A stretch of DNA of 64,000 nt from Myxococcales bacterium (GCA_012517325.1 JAAYVF010000006.1:106127-170126); one strand, 5' to 3'. Shown: positions 8,706-18,301, counted from the first letter of the stretch. Numbers and translations are program-made. The notes: generated by a model from the letters alone, not told the origin.

Positions 8706-9719
8706 TTGCATTCCGTCCGCTTATTGCGCTGGGTCGCCTTCGGCCTGCTTCTCGTGCTGACCTACGGCACGGCGGGTTACATGTCCCTGGCCGGGGCCGA
8801 TTTCGTCAACGCGCTATACATGACCGTCACCAGCATCACCACCGTCGGTTTCGGGGAAATCATTCCGCTGGACCGCACCGGCCGCATTTTTACCATGAGC
8901 GTGATCTTTTTCGGCGTCGTTCTGATCATGATGGCGATCGGCGTGCTGACGCAGATCGCCGTCGAAGGAACGCTACGCCGCGTGCTGGAGAAGCGACGCA
9001 TGACCAAACAGATCCACCGGATGCAGAATCATTACGTGTTGTGCGGTTGCGGCCGCATCGGCAAGTACATACTGGAAGAATTGCGCAAGGTCGAGGCGCC
9101 GGTCGTCGTCATCGAGCAAAACCTGGAAGTCGCCGACCAGTTGAATCGGGACGGCGTGTTGTGCATTCACGGCAACGCCACCGAGGAGGAAACGCTCGAA
9201 AAAACCAATCTGGAGCAGGCCCGCGGGTTGGTCGTGGCGATCGGTTCGGACGCCGAGGCGGTATTCATCATTTTGACCGCCCGCGATCACAACCCGGATT
9301 TATTTATCGTGGCGCGCGCGCTCGAGGAAAAGAACGAACTCAAGCTCCGCCGCGCCGGCGCCAACCGCGTCCTTTCGCCGTACCGGTTCATCGGGAAGCG
9401 GATGGCGAGCAGCATTCTGAGCCCGGCGATCATCGACATGCTCGATTCGATCATGTATTCCGGCGAACTGGATTTGGCCATGGAGGGGCTGTTGGTCTAT
9501 TCAAGCAGCCCGGTGGCCGGCAAATCGCTGCGCGACAGCGGCATCCGCGAAAAGCTGGGATTGATGATCATCGGCATCCGCAAGGCTCACGGCAATATTC
9601 ACTTCAATCCGACCGCGGACGAAGTGATCGAACCGGGAGACACCCTGATCAGTATCGGCGAGAAGGATTCCCTGCGAAAATTGACCGATTTTCTCAGCGG
9701 CGGCATCCGCGAGTTGTAA
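8706..9719 (+). CDS. two-TM potassium channel with RCK domain (TrkA-N/TrkA-C)
   Basis: 337 residues. Two membrane helices flank a pore loop with the selectivity filter TTVGFG at 45-50. The RCK/TrkA-N domain starts at about 109 with the dinucleotide-binding VLCGCGRIGK (111-120), followed by a TrkA-C domain (about 250-337). This is the layout of bacterial Kch/MthK-type ligand-gated K+ channels. The start is a TTG preceded by a run of five G; no ATG is available before the first helix. It stands alone, with its own promoter, and ends nine bases from the convergent nagB-like gene. Confidence 0.88.
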   Translation: MHSVRLLRWVAFGLLLVLTYGTAGYMSLAGADFVNALYMTVTSITTVGFGEIIPLDRTGRIFTMSVIFFGVVLIMMAIGVLTQIAVEGTLRRVLEKRRMTKQIHRMQNHYVLCGCGRIGKYILEELRKVEAPVVVIEQNLEVADQLNRDGVLCIHGNATEEETLEKTNLEQARGLVVAIGSDAEAVFIILTARDHNPDLFIVARALEEKNELKLRRAGANRVLSPYRFIGKRMASSILSPAIIDMLDSIMYSGELDLAMEGLLVYSSSPVAGKSLRDSGIREKLGLMIIGIRKAHGNIHFNPTADEVIEPGDTLISIGEKDSLRKLTDFLSGGIREL

Positions 9720-9727
9720 CGGGCGGA

Positions 9728-10693
9728 TCAGGCGCGGCGGCGATCGACGATTTTCACGCCCTTGGCTTTCAGTTTGGCGCGGCTTTTCAGCAGCAGTTTC
9801 CCGGCCACTTCGTCGATGATATAAATCAACTCGCCGCCGTCCTGGGCGTATTTTTGCCCGTAGGAAATGGGGATCGCCGTCGAGGGATCCTCGATCAGCG
9901 AGCGCGCGACCGGTTCTTGTTTCCGCTCGCCGCTGGCCAGCAGCAGCACGGTGCGCGCCCGGTAAACGAGCTCGGCGCCCATCGTCACCGCGAAGCGCGG
10001 CACGCTGTCGATGGAGTCGAAATGGCCGTCGGCGACCGCGTTGATCACGGTGTTTTCGTCGAGCTTGACCAGCAGTACCGCGCCCGACCGGAAGGGGATG
10101 CCGGCTTCGTGGAAGGCGACGTGGCCGCGCCCGCCGACGCCGATGATTTGCAGATCGATGCCGCCGTAACGGGCGATTTTCTTCGCGTAGGCGTCGAGGA
10201 TTTCGTTTTTGACCCAGGCCAGATACGGCGATTCGGCCTTGGCTTTGATGGTGATGGCCCGTCCCGAATCGCCGCCCGTTTCCCGCCAATCGCGCGGATA
10301 CTTGTTCAGGTTGGCGATCAATTCCGCCTGATCGATCAGATTGGCGAAGGGGACGTTGGTTTCGACGAATTTGTGCTGCAAAAGAGCGAAAAATTCGGTG
10401 ACCATGAAGTAGCAGTAACTGGCCGGATGAACGGTGCGGAGCTGGGCGTTTTCACCGGGCAGCCCGACGTATTCATCGAGGTTGAACGAGCGGATGCGGT
10501 GCGGATCGAAGTCGCCGCGATTGGCCGAGGCGGCCAGGTTTTTGTACAGGCCGACCGGGCTGTTGCCGGTCGCCAGGCCGAGCAGATATTCGGGCTTTTC
10601 ATGCAGCCGTTTGCGGATGTCGGCGCGCACGAACTTGGCGCCCAGTTCGCTCATTTGTTCGTAATCGCGTGCCACCACAACTTGAATCGGCAT
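9728..10693 (-). CDS. glucosamine-6-phosphate deaminase family protein
   Basis: 321 residues, longer than the 266 of E. coli NagB because of an insert (about 120-160). Family motifs are present: ATGNSPVGLY near the start, FNLDEY at 70-75 with the catalytic aspartate, and GVGGRGHVAFHEAG corresponding to the NagB G-x-DGHIAFNEP region. The asparagine of the usual FNEP is histidine here (FHEAG). It would interconvert glucosamine-6-phosphate and fructose-6-phosphate. It follows glmM by 55 bases, so one operon for amino-sugar flux is likely. The insert leaves some doubt about exact substrate. Confidence 0.82.
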   Translation of the reverse strand: MPIQVVVARDYEQMSELGAKFVRADIRKRLHEKPEYLLGLATGNSPVGLYKNLAASANRGDFDPHRIRSFNLDEYVGLPGENAQLRTVHPASYCYFMVTEFFALLQHKFVETNVPFANLIDQAELIANLNKYPRDWRETGGDSGRAITIKAKAESPYLAWVKNEILDAYAKKIARYGGIDLQIIGVGGRGHVAFHEAGIPFRSGAVLLVKLDENTVINAVADGHFDSIDSVPRFAVTMGAELVYRARTVLLLASGERKQEPVARSLIEDPSTAIPISYGQKYAQDGGELIYIIDEVAGKLLLKSRAKLKAKGVKIVDRRRA

Positions 10694-10737
10694 CTTCCGC
10701 TACCTCGTCAAACGTTGTCGAATCGGCCGATCGGTGC

Positions 10738-10751
10738 TGAACGATCGTTCA
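10738..10751. repeat. 14-bp perfect palindrome in the glmM-nagB gap
   Basis: TGAACGATCGTTCA is a perfect inverted repeat that includes the glmM stop codon and sits about 45 bases upstream of the nagB-like start. It may be an operator. No regulator gene is adjacent. Confidence 0.5.
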
Positions 10752-12107
10752 AACGAGCGCCTGTTTTAATGCATCGGCGATCTGTTGGCAATATGTCCGG
10801 GTCTTCTCGGGGGTGGGGCCTTCCACCATGACGCGGCACATGTTCTGGGTGCCGGAATACCGGACCAGTACGCGGCCCTGCTCGTGCAACTCGGCCTCGA
10901 CCTCGTCGATCAGTTTTTGCACCGCGGGCAGTTCCTCGAGCGGCCGTTTGCGGGCGACGTCGATGTTGATCAACACCTGCGGGAACACCTCCATGACCCG
11001 GGCCAGTTCGGAAAGGGGCTTGCCGGTGCGCCGCATCACGGCGAGCAATTGCAGCGCCGAAAGGGTGCCGTCGCCGGTGCTCAGAAAATCGAGGAAGATC
11101 ATGTGGCCGGATTCCTCGCCGCCGATGTTGGCGCCGAGCCGTTCCATGTCTTCCAGCACGTAGCGATCGCCGACCTTCGAGCGGTGATTGGCGATGCCGA
11201 ATTTTTCGCAGGCCACTTTCAGGCCGAAATTACTCATCACCGTGGTAACCAGCAGATCGTTCTTCAACCGGCCACGATCCTTCAGGTGGGTGGCGCAGAT
11301 CATCAAGATCTGATCGCCGGTGATGCGCCGGCCGCGCTCGTCCACCGCGATGAGCCGGTCGCCGTCGCCGTCGAACGCCAGCCCCAGGTCGGCCTTGGTC
11401 TCGAGCACCAGTTTTTCCAGGTCTTGCGTGTGCTGGCTGCCGCAATGGTCGTTGATGTTGATGCCGTTGGGCGCGTTGTGAATGACCGTCACGTCGGCGC
11501 CCAATTCGATCAGGGTTTCCACGGCGGTCTTGTAGGTGGCGCCGTTAGCCACGTCGAGGGCGATTTTCATGCCTTCCATCGTCAGGTCGCGCGGAAAGCT
11601 GTTTTTCAGAAACTGGATGTAGCGGCCCTTGGCGTCCTCGATCCGGTAGGCGCGGCCCATTTCGTGAGCGGGCGGGGTCATTTTGTCCAGCTCGCCCGCC
11701 AGGATGAGGCGTTCGATTTCCGCTTCCTGCTCGTCGGACAGTTTGTGGCCGTTGCCGGCGAATAGTTTGATGCCGTTGTCTTCGTAGGGGTTGTGCGAGG
11801 CCGAAATGACAATGCCGGCGTCGGCGCGCATGCTTTCGGTGATGAAGGCGATGCCCGGCGTCGGCAGCACACCCACCAGATAGGGGTTGCCGCCCATGGA
11901 GGTGATGCCCGCCTCGAGGGAGCTTTCCAGCATGTAGCCCGAAATCCGGGTGTCCTTGCCGATGACGATGCGAATCTTGTGGCCGTTGCCTTTTTGCTTT
12001 TTCAGGACGTAGGTCACCGCCTGGCCGACCGCGAAGGCGATGTGGGCGTCGATCGGGTATCGATTGGCCTCGCCGCGGATTCCGTCCGTGCCGAACAGTA
12101 TGCCCAT
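10749..12107 (-). CDS. glmM: phosphoglucosamine mutase
   Basis: 452 residues from the ATG at 12107, which has a GGGAAA ribosome site and gives the standard N-terminus MGILFGTDGIRGE. The active-site serine is Ser104 in ISASHNP. The metal loop DGDGDR and the C-terminal phosphate-binding RYSGTQN are present. It converts glucosamine-6-phosphate to glucosamine-1-phosphate for UDP-GlcNAc synthesis. It lies 22 bases after a beta-helix protein and before a glucosamine-6-phosphate deaminase-like gene. This places a step towards UDP-GlcNAc next to one that drains the same substrate. Confidence 0.95.
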   Translation of the reverse strand: MGILFGTDGIRGEANRYPIDAHIAFAVGQAVTYVLKKQKGNGHKIRIVIGKDTRISGYMLESSLEAGITSMGGNPYLVGVLPTPGIAFITESMRADAGIVISASHNPYEDNGIKLFAGNGHKLSDEQEAEIERLILAGELDKMTPPAHEMGRAYRIEDAKGRYIQFLKNSFPRDLTMEGMKIALDVANGATYKTAVETLIELGADVTVIHNAPNGININDHCGSQHTQDLEKLVLETKADLGLAFDGDGDRLIAVDERGRRITGDQILMICATHLKDRGRLKNDLLVTTVMSNFGLKVACEKFGIANHRSKVGDRYVLEDMERLGANIGGEESGHMIFLDFLSTGDGTLSALQLLAVMRRTGKPLSELARVMEVFPQVLINIDVARKRPLEELPAVQKLIDEVEAELHEQGRVLVRYSGTQNMCRVMVEGPTPEKTRTYCQQIADALKQALV

Positions 12108-12129
12108 GGGATTTCCCTTTCTCGTTTTT

Positions 12130-13392
12130 TCAAGCCGCCGGCCGATACGCGGGCAGGATGCGCCACGCATCCGCGCGCACCTGATCGACGATCGCCTGCA
12201 ACCAGGCCGTGCCCTGTTGTTTCAAATCATCCGGCAGGTTTTTCATCACTTCCAGATAATTGCCGCCCCGGTCGTTGCGCCAGTCGATCAGGCCGCGCAC
12301 GAAACGATCCCGCGCGGCGGCGCCCGTCTGCTCGGACCGGCTCGGATTGAATATCTCCAGCAATGGTTCGATGTTTTGATATAGATCCTTCTTGCGGATC
12401 GCCTCCGGTTCCTGCGAGGCGTGATGCGAGGCGACGATCGACTCCGGCATTTTCAACGCCAGGGTCTTGAGCCGGCCGAGCCGCTCTTTTTTCGCCTGCG
12501 CCAGCTTTTCGAGCACGCCTTCGTAAAGCCACAGGCCGAAGAGTTGCTCGTCCGACTCGAAAAACCGCCGCCGCACGTGCCGGTACCATTCTTCCAGCGC
12601 CAGCAGGTTGGCGAGGTAGAGCACGTTGTTGTTGACGATCCGGACCAGCGCGGGATACTGCCGCGCCACGTAAGGTTTGACGAGCGAACGGTTGGGCGCG
12701 TCCAGCACCAGTTGGTTGTCGCCCGGCACGTCATGCCGGAGCACCGATCCCGCCGCGACCACGTTGCCGAAACCCAATTGCACCGGGCCGACGATGCCGC
12801 CCTGGCCGCCGAGGAAAATCGGCGGGCGGTCCAACATGACTCCGCGCGGCACGTCGCCCAGCAGACTGGCCGTGCTTTTGTCGCCCTCCGGCGTGTAATT
12901 GAAGTGGATGTAGCCCGAGCCCACCTCGCTGTGGTCCTTCCGGCTTCGACCGCCGGACATCAGCACGTCGCAGAAGTTGATCAGGCTGCCGAGGGTGACG
13001 AACGGGAACAGGATCGTTTGTTTCAAGCCGACGCAATGGGCGCCGTTGGCTTCTTCCTCGAGAATGCAGGCTTCGCGTACTTGCGCGCCCAGGCCCAGGT
13101 TGGCGCCTTCCAGAAAAACCGATTGGCGGAAATAGCCGCCTTTCAGTTGCACCTTAGGACCGATCTGACAATCCTCGACGACCACCGGCGCCTCGTGGCC
13201 GAGGCGGGCGCCGTGGCAGATGACGGTTTTCGCGCCGTGAATGCGGCAGCCGGGATAAATCACGGTATCTTCACCGGAAATGCGATCCGGGTCCACGTCT
13301 TCGGCCACGGTGACGGTCAGCGGATTGACGAAATGGACGCCTTTGGCGATCAGCGCGCGCAGTGCCTGACTGGGGGCGAAAGATGAATCCAC
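12130..13392 (-). CDS. left-handed beta-helix (hexapeptide-repeat) protein with helical C-terminus
   Basis: 420 residues starting at a GTG with a GGAGG site. Residues 40-250 contain the imperfect hexapeptide repeats of a left-handed beta-helix, like the acyltransferase half of GlmU, but there is no N-terminal nucleotidyltransferase domain. The C-terminal 170 residues are predicted helical and match nothing I recognise. It is the first gene of the run with glmM and the nagB-like gene, so an amino-sugar or sugar-nucleotide role is likely. It could be an acetyltransferase or a sugar-nucleotide pyrophosphorylase relative that has lost its catalytic half. Confidence 0.65.
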   Translation of the reverse strand: MDSSFAPSQALRALIAKGVHFVNPLTVTVAEDVDPDRISGEDTVIYPGCRIHGAKTVICHGARLGHEAPVVVEDCQIGPKVQLKGGYFRQSVFLEGANLGLGAQVREACILEEEANGAHCVGLKQTILFPFVTLGSLINFCDVLMSGGRSRKDHSEVGSGYIHFNYTPEGDKSTASLLGDVPRGVMLDRPPIFLGGQGGIVGPVQLGFGNVVAAGSVLRHDVPGDNQLVLDAPNRSLVKPYVARQYPALVRIVNNNVLYLANLLALEEWYRHVRRRFFESDEQLFGLWLYEGVLEKLAQAKKERLGRLKTLALKMPESIVASHHASQEPEAIRKKDLYQNIEPLLEIFNPSRSEQTGAAARDRFVRGLIDWRNDRGGNYLEVMKNLPDDLKQQGTAWLQAIVDQVRADAWRILPAYRPAA

Positions 13393-13502
13393 CCGGGCCT
13401 CCGTTCCCTTGATTGAATGCCCGCTGATTTAATCACAACCGGTAAAAAAATTCACTCGGAAAAATGACTGCGGCTGACGGCCATCCGCCGCCTCTTTCAC
13501 GG

Positions 13503-13531
13503 TTGAAAGCGGCCGGCGATGCCGCCATAAT
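13503..13531 (+). promoter_or_regulatory. sigma-70-like promoter of the phosphofructokinase gene
   Basis: TTGAAA (13503-13508) and CATAAT (13526-13531) are 17 bases apart, each five of six to consensus, 47 bases before the ATG. Confidence 0.6.
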
Positions 13532-13578
13532 TCCCTTTCGTTTCGAGAAAAACGAGGTTCATCCACGGAGGCGGTTTC

Positions 13579-14784
13579 ATGCGCGGCAATCTGGTCATCG
13601 GCCAATCCGGCGGCCCGACGGCGGTCATCAACGCGTCGCTGGTCGGGGTGGTTCAGGAAGCGAAAAAGCAGGCGAACATCAAGAAAATATTCGGCATGCG
13701 CTGGGGCATCCAGGGATTTTTAAACGAGGATCTGGTCGACCTGGGCAAGGAAAAAGAGGCCACGTTGGAGCGGCTCAAGGTGACGCCGTCCTCCGCGCTC
13801 GGCTCCTGCCGGCTCAAGATCAAGGACGAGCATCTGCCGGCGATTCTCGCCGTGCTGCGCAAGTACGACATCCGGTATTTCTTCTACATTGGCGGCGACG
13901 ATTCGCAGAACACGACGCATCGCGTGGTCGAGTACGCCAGGTCGCAAGGCTACGAGCTGTTCGGCATCGGCATCCCCAAGACGGTCGATAACGACCTGTA
14001 CGGCACCGACCACACGCCCGGCTACGGCTCGGCGGGCCGTTACGTGGCGCTGTCGGTACAGCAGGGCGGCATCCTGGCCCGCGACATGCAAAAGGTGGAT
14101 CCGGTGCTGGTGTATCAGGCCGTCGGCCGCGACGCCGGCTGGCTGGCGGCGGCGGGCGCCCTGGCGAAAAAATACGAGGCCGATCCGCCGCACCTGATCT
14201 ACATTCCCGAGCGGCCGTTCACCCGCGAAAAGCTGCTGGCCGACGTCGAGCGGTGCTACGCGAAATACGGTTTCGTTTCCATCGTGGTCGGCGAGGGGAT
14301 CACTTATCCGGACGGTTCGCCGGTTTCGGGCACGCAGACCTTCGACAAATTCGGCAACCCCGAATTCGGCGCGATGGGTGGCGTTTCGGCGGCGATGGTG
14401 GTGAAGAACCTGGCCTGCGATCACCTGAACGTGCGTGGCGAATTCCAGATCGTCGAATCGCTGCAGATGGCCGGCGCCGACCGGGTCTCGGTCGTGGATC
14501 GCCGCGAGGCTTATCGGGCGGGCGTCGAGGCGGTCAAACTGGCGGCGAAGGGCCGCACCGGGCTGATGGTCGCCTTTGAACGCCGGCCGGGCAAGGAATA
14601 CAAGATCGCTTACACGCCGGTGCCGCTGACCCGCGTCAACGAGGGCAAGAACAGGATGCCCGACCGGTTCATCGACGACGCGAACAGCTTCGTCACCCCG
14701 GCGTTCATCGATTATCTCCGGCCGCTGGTCGGCGAACTGCCGGAAATGGGGCGGCTGGCGTACAAGGCGGTCCCCCGGAAATAA
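13579..14784 (+). CDS. pfp: diphosphate-type 6-phosphofructokinase
   Basis: 401 residues of the PfkA/Pfp superfamily. GGDDS at 105-109 has Asp where ATP enzymes have Gly (GGDGS), and PKTVDND at 133-139 has Lys where ATP enzymes usually have Gly. Both changes are hallmarks of PPi-dependent enzymes, which work reversibly in glycolysis and gluconeogenesis. The catalytic aspartates are in TVDND. A strong GGAGG site precedes the ATG. The next gene, a glycoside hydrolase, starts 47 bases later and is probably co-transcribed, linking sugar release to glycolysis. Confidence 0.92.
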   Translation: MRGNLVIGQSGGPTAVINASLVGVVQEAKKQANIKKIFGMRWGIQGFLNEDLVDLGKEKEATLERLKVTPSSALGSCRLKIKDEHLPAILAVLRKYDIRYFFYIGGDDSQNTTHRVVEYARSQGYELFGIGIPKTVDNDLYGTDHTPGYGSAGRYVALSVQQGGILARDMQKVDPVLVYQAVGRDAGWLAAAGALAKKYEADPPHLIYIPERPFTREKLLADVERCYAKYGFVSIVVGEGITYPDGSPVSGTQTFDKFGNPEFGAMGGVSAAMVVKNLACDHLNVRGEFQIVESLQMAGADRVSVVDRREAYRAGVEAVKLAAKGRTGLMVAFERRPGKEYKIAYTPVPLTRVNEGKNRMPDRFIDDANSFVTPAFIDYLRPLVGELPEMGRLAYKAVPRK

Positions 14785-14831
14785 CGGCACGGGAAATTAC
14801 GGCGTTTTTCACTCCGATCGACGAGGTTGTC

Positions 14832-17036
14832 ATGGCGAACTTCACCTATCGCGACGGGCATTATTTCAAAGACGGTGAACCGTTCTTCTTTATCGGTATC
14901 GACTATCAGTATTACCGCGACAAGCGCTCGAACTGGGGCGCGCGGCTGGATCAGCTCAAGGCCGGCGGGGGCAACGTCATCACGTTTTACATCCCCTGGC
15001 GGCACCACATCGTGCACGACGAACGGACCGGCGCGGTGCGCTACGACTTCACCGGCGAAACGCTCGATTCGCGCGACCTGGTGACCTTCCTCAACTTGAT
15101 CCGCGCAAAAGGGCTGCACGCCGTCGCCAAGCCCGGGCCGTTCGTCCACTCCGAGCTGAACATCGGCGGCCTGCCGGACATCGCTTCGCCCTCGTTCAAC
15201 CCGGAAATCGAGCCGGTGCGCCTCTATCACGGCGGGCCGCTCTATTGGGAGTACGACTACACGCAGTTGCCGTCGCCGTGGGATCCGCTCTTCGCCGCGC
15301 TGGCCGAGCGCTGGCTGGGCGAGGTCGGTAAGCTGTTGCAACCCTATGTCGGCGAACCGCTGATCGGTATTCAGTTGCTCGACGAAACGATTTACTGCAC
15401 CAGCAACGATGCGCCGTGGCATTTCGGCTACGACGCGCCGAACATGCGCTTCTTCCACCAGTTGCTGCGCCGGAAGTACAAAACGATCGCCAATTACAAC
15501 AAGGTTCACGGCACGGAATACCGGGCGTTCGATTTCGTTCCCGCGCCGCGGCTGGAGCCGGGAAAGCCGGTCGCGCACGAGCGCCGGGAACTGTTGCGGT
15601 ACGTCGACTGGGCCGAGTTCCAGTGGCGCGTCCGGCGCGTCGCCTACGAGGTTTACCGGCAGCAACTGGGCATTGACTTGCCCTACCTGACCAACTTTGC
15701 CGGCATCACGCCGCCCATTTCGGAAAACGTGCCCGACGCTAAGGAAGCCTCGACCAAGGATTCGCCGCTGAACTATCTGCCGCTTTACCCCGAATGGTGG
15801 TTCGCGCAAAACCGCGTCGATCTCGACGCCGACGTCTATCACTACGGCATGATCTCCTGGCTCGGCGTTGCGGCCTACAACATCGGCGACGCCGGCAGCG
15901 AGCCGGGCGAACTGGGCGACAACGAGGTCTTCAACCGGTACATCAACACGGCGCGCCGGCGCCGCGGCCTCAACCTGGAAGAGAACTGGGGCTTCTCGAA
16001 GCTCTATCATCCGCTCAGCAAGTACCCAATGATCCCGTTCTTCCAAACGCTGGCTTCCATCGCCGGCGGCGCGACAGGCTACGTGGTGTTCACCGGCGTC
16101 TGCCACGGTTACTGGATCGACGACCTGGATCGCACGACGCAAAAGCAGTACCGCACCTTCCCGGACGCGGCGCCGGTCGGCGAAAACGGCGAGATCGGGC
16201 CGATGTATGACGCGATGAAGCTGCTCGACGATTATTTCGCGCGCGAGGGCGCGGCGTTCCTGCGCGCCGCGATGGACATGGACCTTTGCTTCTTGATCGA
16301 GCCGGAGTACGCCGCGGTATCATCCTGGACGCCGTCGGCGACCGAATGGACATTGCCGCACGCGATTCCGCGCGTCGGCACGGGCGTGCTGGAACCGGCG
16401 ACCATGACCTGCAACCGCCTGGGCGTGAATTACGAACTGGCGGAACTGCCCGCCTTGTCGGTCGACGACCTGCTGGCCAAGAAGCGGGTCGCCATGCAAC
16501 TGGCGTTCTTCCTGTCGCGGTCGGCGCAGGAAAAGCTGATCGAGTTCGTCAAACGGGGCGGCGTGCTCATCGCTTCCGGCGAACTGCCGCGTTACGACGA
16601 GTTCATGCGCCCGTGCGAGCTGTTCGCCGATTTCGTCCGCACCGATCCCGCGGGCCTAATTTACAACACGGGCAACATCTTCAACGACGAAAACGCCCTG
16701 CTGGCCAATCTGCGGCGCGCGGGTTGGGAACGCCGCGTGTCCTATTCGGATCTGCTGCGGGCGTTCGTTTACCGGCAGGAAGACGACTATTTCGTGTTGT
16801 TCTTCAACTTCGACCGCAGCGGCCCGCATGAAAAAGCGATCGAGTTTTACGGCCGCCGCCTGCTGCTTACCGTCGGCGCCAAGACCTGCGGCGTGGTGCG
16901 GGTGGTCGGCGACCGCATCCGCTCGTATCTCATCAAGGGCGTCAACGAGTTCGAAGACCGGGTGGAAACGATCCGCCTGCGGATGGCCGATCAGACGATC
17001 GAAGTGGTCGGCGACGGCTCGGGTTTTGACTTGTAG
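14832..17036 (+). CDS. GH35/GH42-like glycoside hydrolase (beta-galactosidase-type)
   Basis: 734 residues of a clan GH-A TIM-barrel enzyme. The first 350 residues follow the GH35 pattern: NVITFYIPWRHH, then YDFTGETLD, then a GPFVHSELNIGGLPDI stretch where GH35 enzymes have RPGPYICAEW. Candidate catalytic acids are the glutamate of QLLDETIYC (about residue 185) and a later one near the end of the barrel. The C-terminal half has a GATase-like beta-galactosidase trimerisation region. No signal peptide is visible, so it acts in the cytoplasm. Natural substrate uncertain. Confidence 0.75.
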   Translation: MANFTYRDGHYFKDGEPFFFIGIDYQYYRDKRSNWGARLDQLKAGGGNVITFYIPWRHHIVHDERTGAVRYDFTGETLDSRDLVTFLNLIRAKGLHAVAKPGPFVHSELNIGGLPDIASPSFNPEIEPVRLYHGGPLYWEYDYTQLPSPWDPLFAALAERWLGEVGKLLQPYVGEPLIGIQLLDETIYCTSNDAPWHFGYDAPNMRFFHQLLRRKYKTIANYNKVHGTEYRAFDFVPAPRLEPGKPVAHERRELLRYVDWAEFQWRVRRVAYEVYRQQLGIDLPYLTNFAGITPPISENVPDAKEASTKDSPLNYLPLYPEWWFAQNRVDLDADVYHYGMISWLGVAAYNIGDAGSEPGELGDNEVFNRYINTARRRRGLNLEENWGFSKLYHPLSKYPMIPFFQTLASIAGGATGYVVFTGVCHGYWIDDLDRTTQKQYRTFPDAAPVGENGEIGPMYDAMKLLDDYFAREGAAFLRAAMDMDLCFLIEPEYAAVSSWTPSATEWTLPHAIPRVGTGVLEPATMTCNRLGVNYELAELPALSVDDLLAKKRVAMQLAFFLSRSAQEKLIEFVKRGGVLIASGELPRYDEFMRPCELFADFVRTDPAGLIYNTGNIFNDENALLANLRRAGWERRVSYSDLLRAFVYRQEDDYFVLFFNFDRSGPHEKAIEFYGRRLLLTVGAKTCGVVRVVGDRIRSYLIKGVNEFEDRVETIRLRMADQTIEVVGDGSGFDL

Positions 17037-17060
17037 TCGCGTCAAGACCGCGCAATCGCG

Positions 17061-17096
17061 AACGAAAGGCGGCCCCGCGGGCGTCTTTTCGTTTTT
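17061..17096 (+). terminator. rho-independent terminator after the glycoside hydrolase
   Basis: An inverted repeat beginning AACGAAAGGCG and ending CGTCTTTTCGTT around a GC-rich loop is followed by a T run, 25 bases after the stop codon. Confidence 0.6.
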
Positions 17097-17111
17097 GGGT
17101 TTCCCGGCAAC

Positions 17112-17140
17112 TTTTCAATCCTTATATTCCCTGCTATAAA
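17112..17140 (+). promoter_or_regulatory. sigma-70-like promoter of the DUF362 gene
   Basis: TTTTCA (17112-17117) and TATAAA (17135-17140), 17-base spacing, lie 58 bases before the ATG and directly after the preceding terminator. Confidence 0.55.
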
Positions 17141-17197
17141 CGTGGCGCGACGGCCGGATGAATCCGGCCCGGATCGGCGTTAACGAGAGGGATAACG

Positions 17198-18301
17198 ATG
17201 ACCAAGGCAAAAGTGGCGGTTTTAAAAACCATGCCGGAAACCGTGCTCGACGATTATGCGCGGTTGATCGAAATGGGCGAGGCGCAAAAGCACCTCGACC
17301 GGAACGCGACGACGATTCTGAAGGACAACATCTCCTGGCACTTCATGTACCCGGGGGCCAACACCACACCATGGCAACTGGAAGGGACGATTCTCGGCCT
17401 GCAGAAACTGGGCTACCAGGATCAGGTTTGCGTGCAGAACGAAACCGTGGTGATCAACGCCTTCAAGGGCGAGCGACTCAATAAATTCGTGCCCATCTTC
17501 GAAAAGTACAACCTACCGGTGAAGTACAATTTTCGGCCGGAAGAAATCAAATGGGTCGAGTACAAGCCGAAAGGCCAGACCCTGGTCCTGCACAAAATCT
17601 ATCCCAAAGGCATCACGCTGCCCGAATACTTTTTTGGCAAGAACATCGTGCATCTGCCGACCGTCAAATGCCACGTCTACACGACGTACACCGGCGCGAT
17701 GAAAAACGCCTTCGGCGGCCTGCTGACGACCCGCCGTCACTACACCCACACCTGGATTCACGAAACCCTCGTCGACCTGCTGATGATCCAGCGGGAGATC
17801 CACACCGGCCTCTTCAACATTATGGACGGCACTACCGCCGGCAACGGCCCGGGTCCGCGCACCATGTGGCCGGTCGTCAAAGATTACATTCTGGCCTCGG
17901 GCGACCCCGTGGCGATCGACGCGGTGGCGGCCAAATTGATGGGTTTCGATCCATTGTCGATTCCCTGCATCCGCATCGCCCACGATAAGGGCCTGGGCGT
18001 CGGCGACCCGCGCGAAATCGAGATCGCCGGCGAGGACATCACCAACGTCAATTTCCATTTCCAGACCGGGCACAATGCGGCGACGGGCTTCGTCAAATAC
18101 TTCTGGTGGGGCTTCCTCAAACCGTTGCAGAAGCTCTTTTTCCATACGCCCCTGGTCTATTTCTTCGTGCTGGGCTCCTACGTGTTTCACGATTACATCT
18201 GGTACCCGTTCAAAGGCATTCCGCGGGTGCGGCGGTGGCTGCGCACGACCAAATGGGGCCAGTTGTTCCTGAAGTATCCGGGCAAGTTCAGCTATTATTG
18301 A
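17198..18301 (+). CDS. DUF362 domain protein
   Basis: 367 residues matching DUF362. Family signatures are HLPTVKCHVYTTYTGAMKN, then NIMDGTTAGNGPGPR and GDPVAIDAVAAKLMGFDP. DUF362 proteins often carry iron-sulfur clusters, but this one has no ferredoxin-type cysteine motif. The last 70 residues contain an aromatic-rich hydrophobic segment (about 300-335) that may bring it to the membrane. It has its own promoter and a GAGAGGG site. Function unknown; ordinary members occur near redox or lipid genes. Confidence 0.78.
   Translation: MTKAKVAVLKTMPETVLDDYARLIEMGEAQKHLDRNATTILKDNISWHFMYPGANTTPWQLEGTILGLQKLGYQDQVCVQNETVVINAFKGERLNKFVPIFEKYNLPVKYNFRPEEIKWVEYKPKGQTLVLHKIYPKGITLPEYFFGKNIVHLPTVKCHVYTTYTGAMKNAFGGLLTTRRHYTHTWIHETLVDLLMIQREIHTGLFNIMDGTTAGNGPGPRTMWPVVKDYILASGDPVAIDAVAAKLMGFDPLSIPCIRIAHDKGLGVGDPREIEIAGEDITNVNFHFQTGHNAATGFVKYFWWGFLKPLQKLFFHTPLVYFFVLGSYVFHDYIWYPFKGIPRVRRWLRTTKWGQLFLKYPGKFSYY

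Noticed and set aside
8591..10831. Plus-strand open frame of 746 codons
   Set aside because: Shadow of the channel gene in another frame and antisense of the nagB-like gene.
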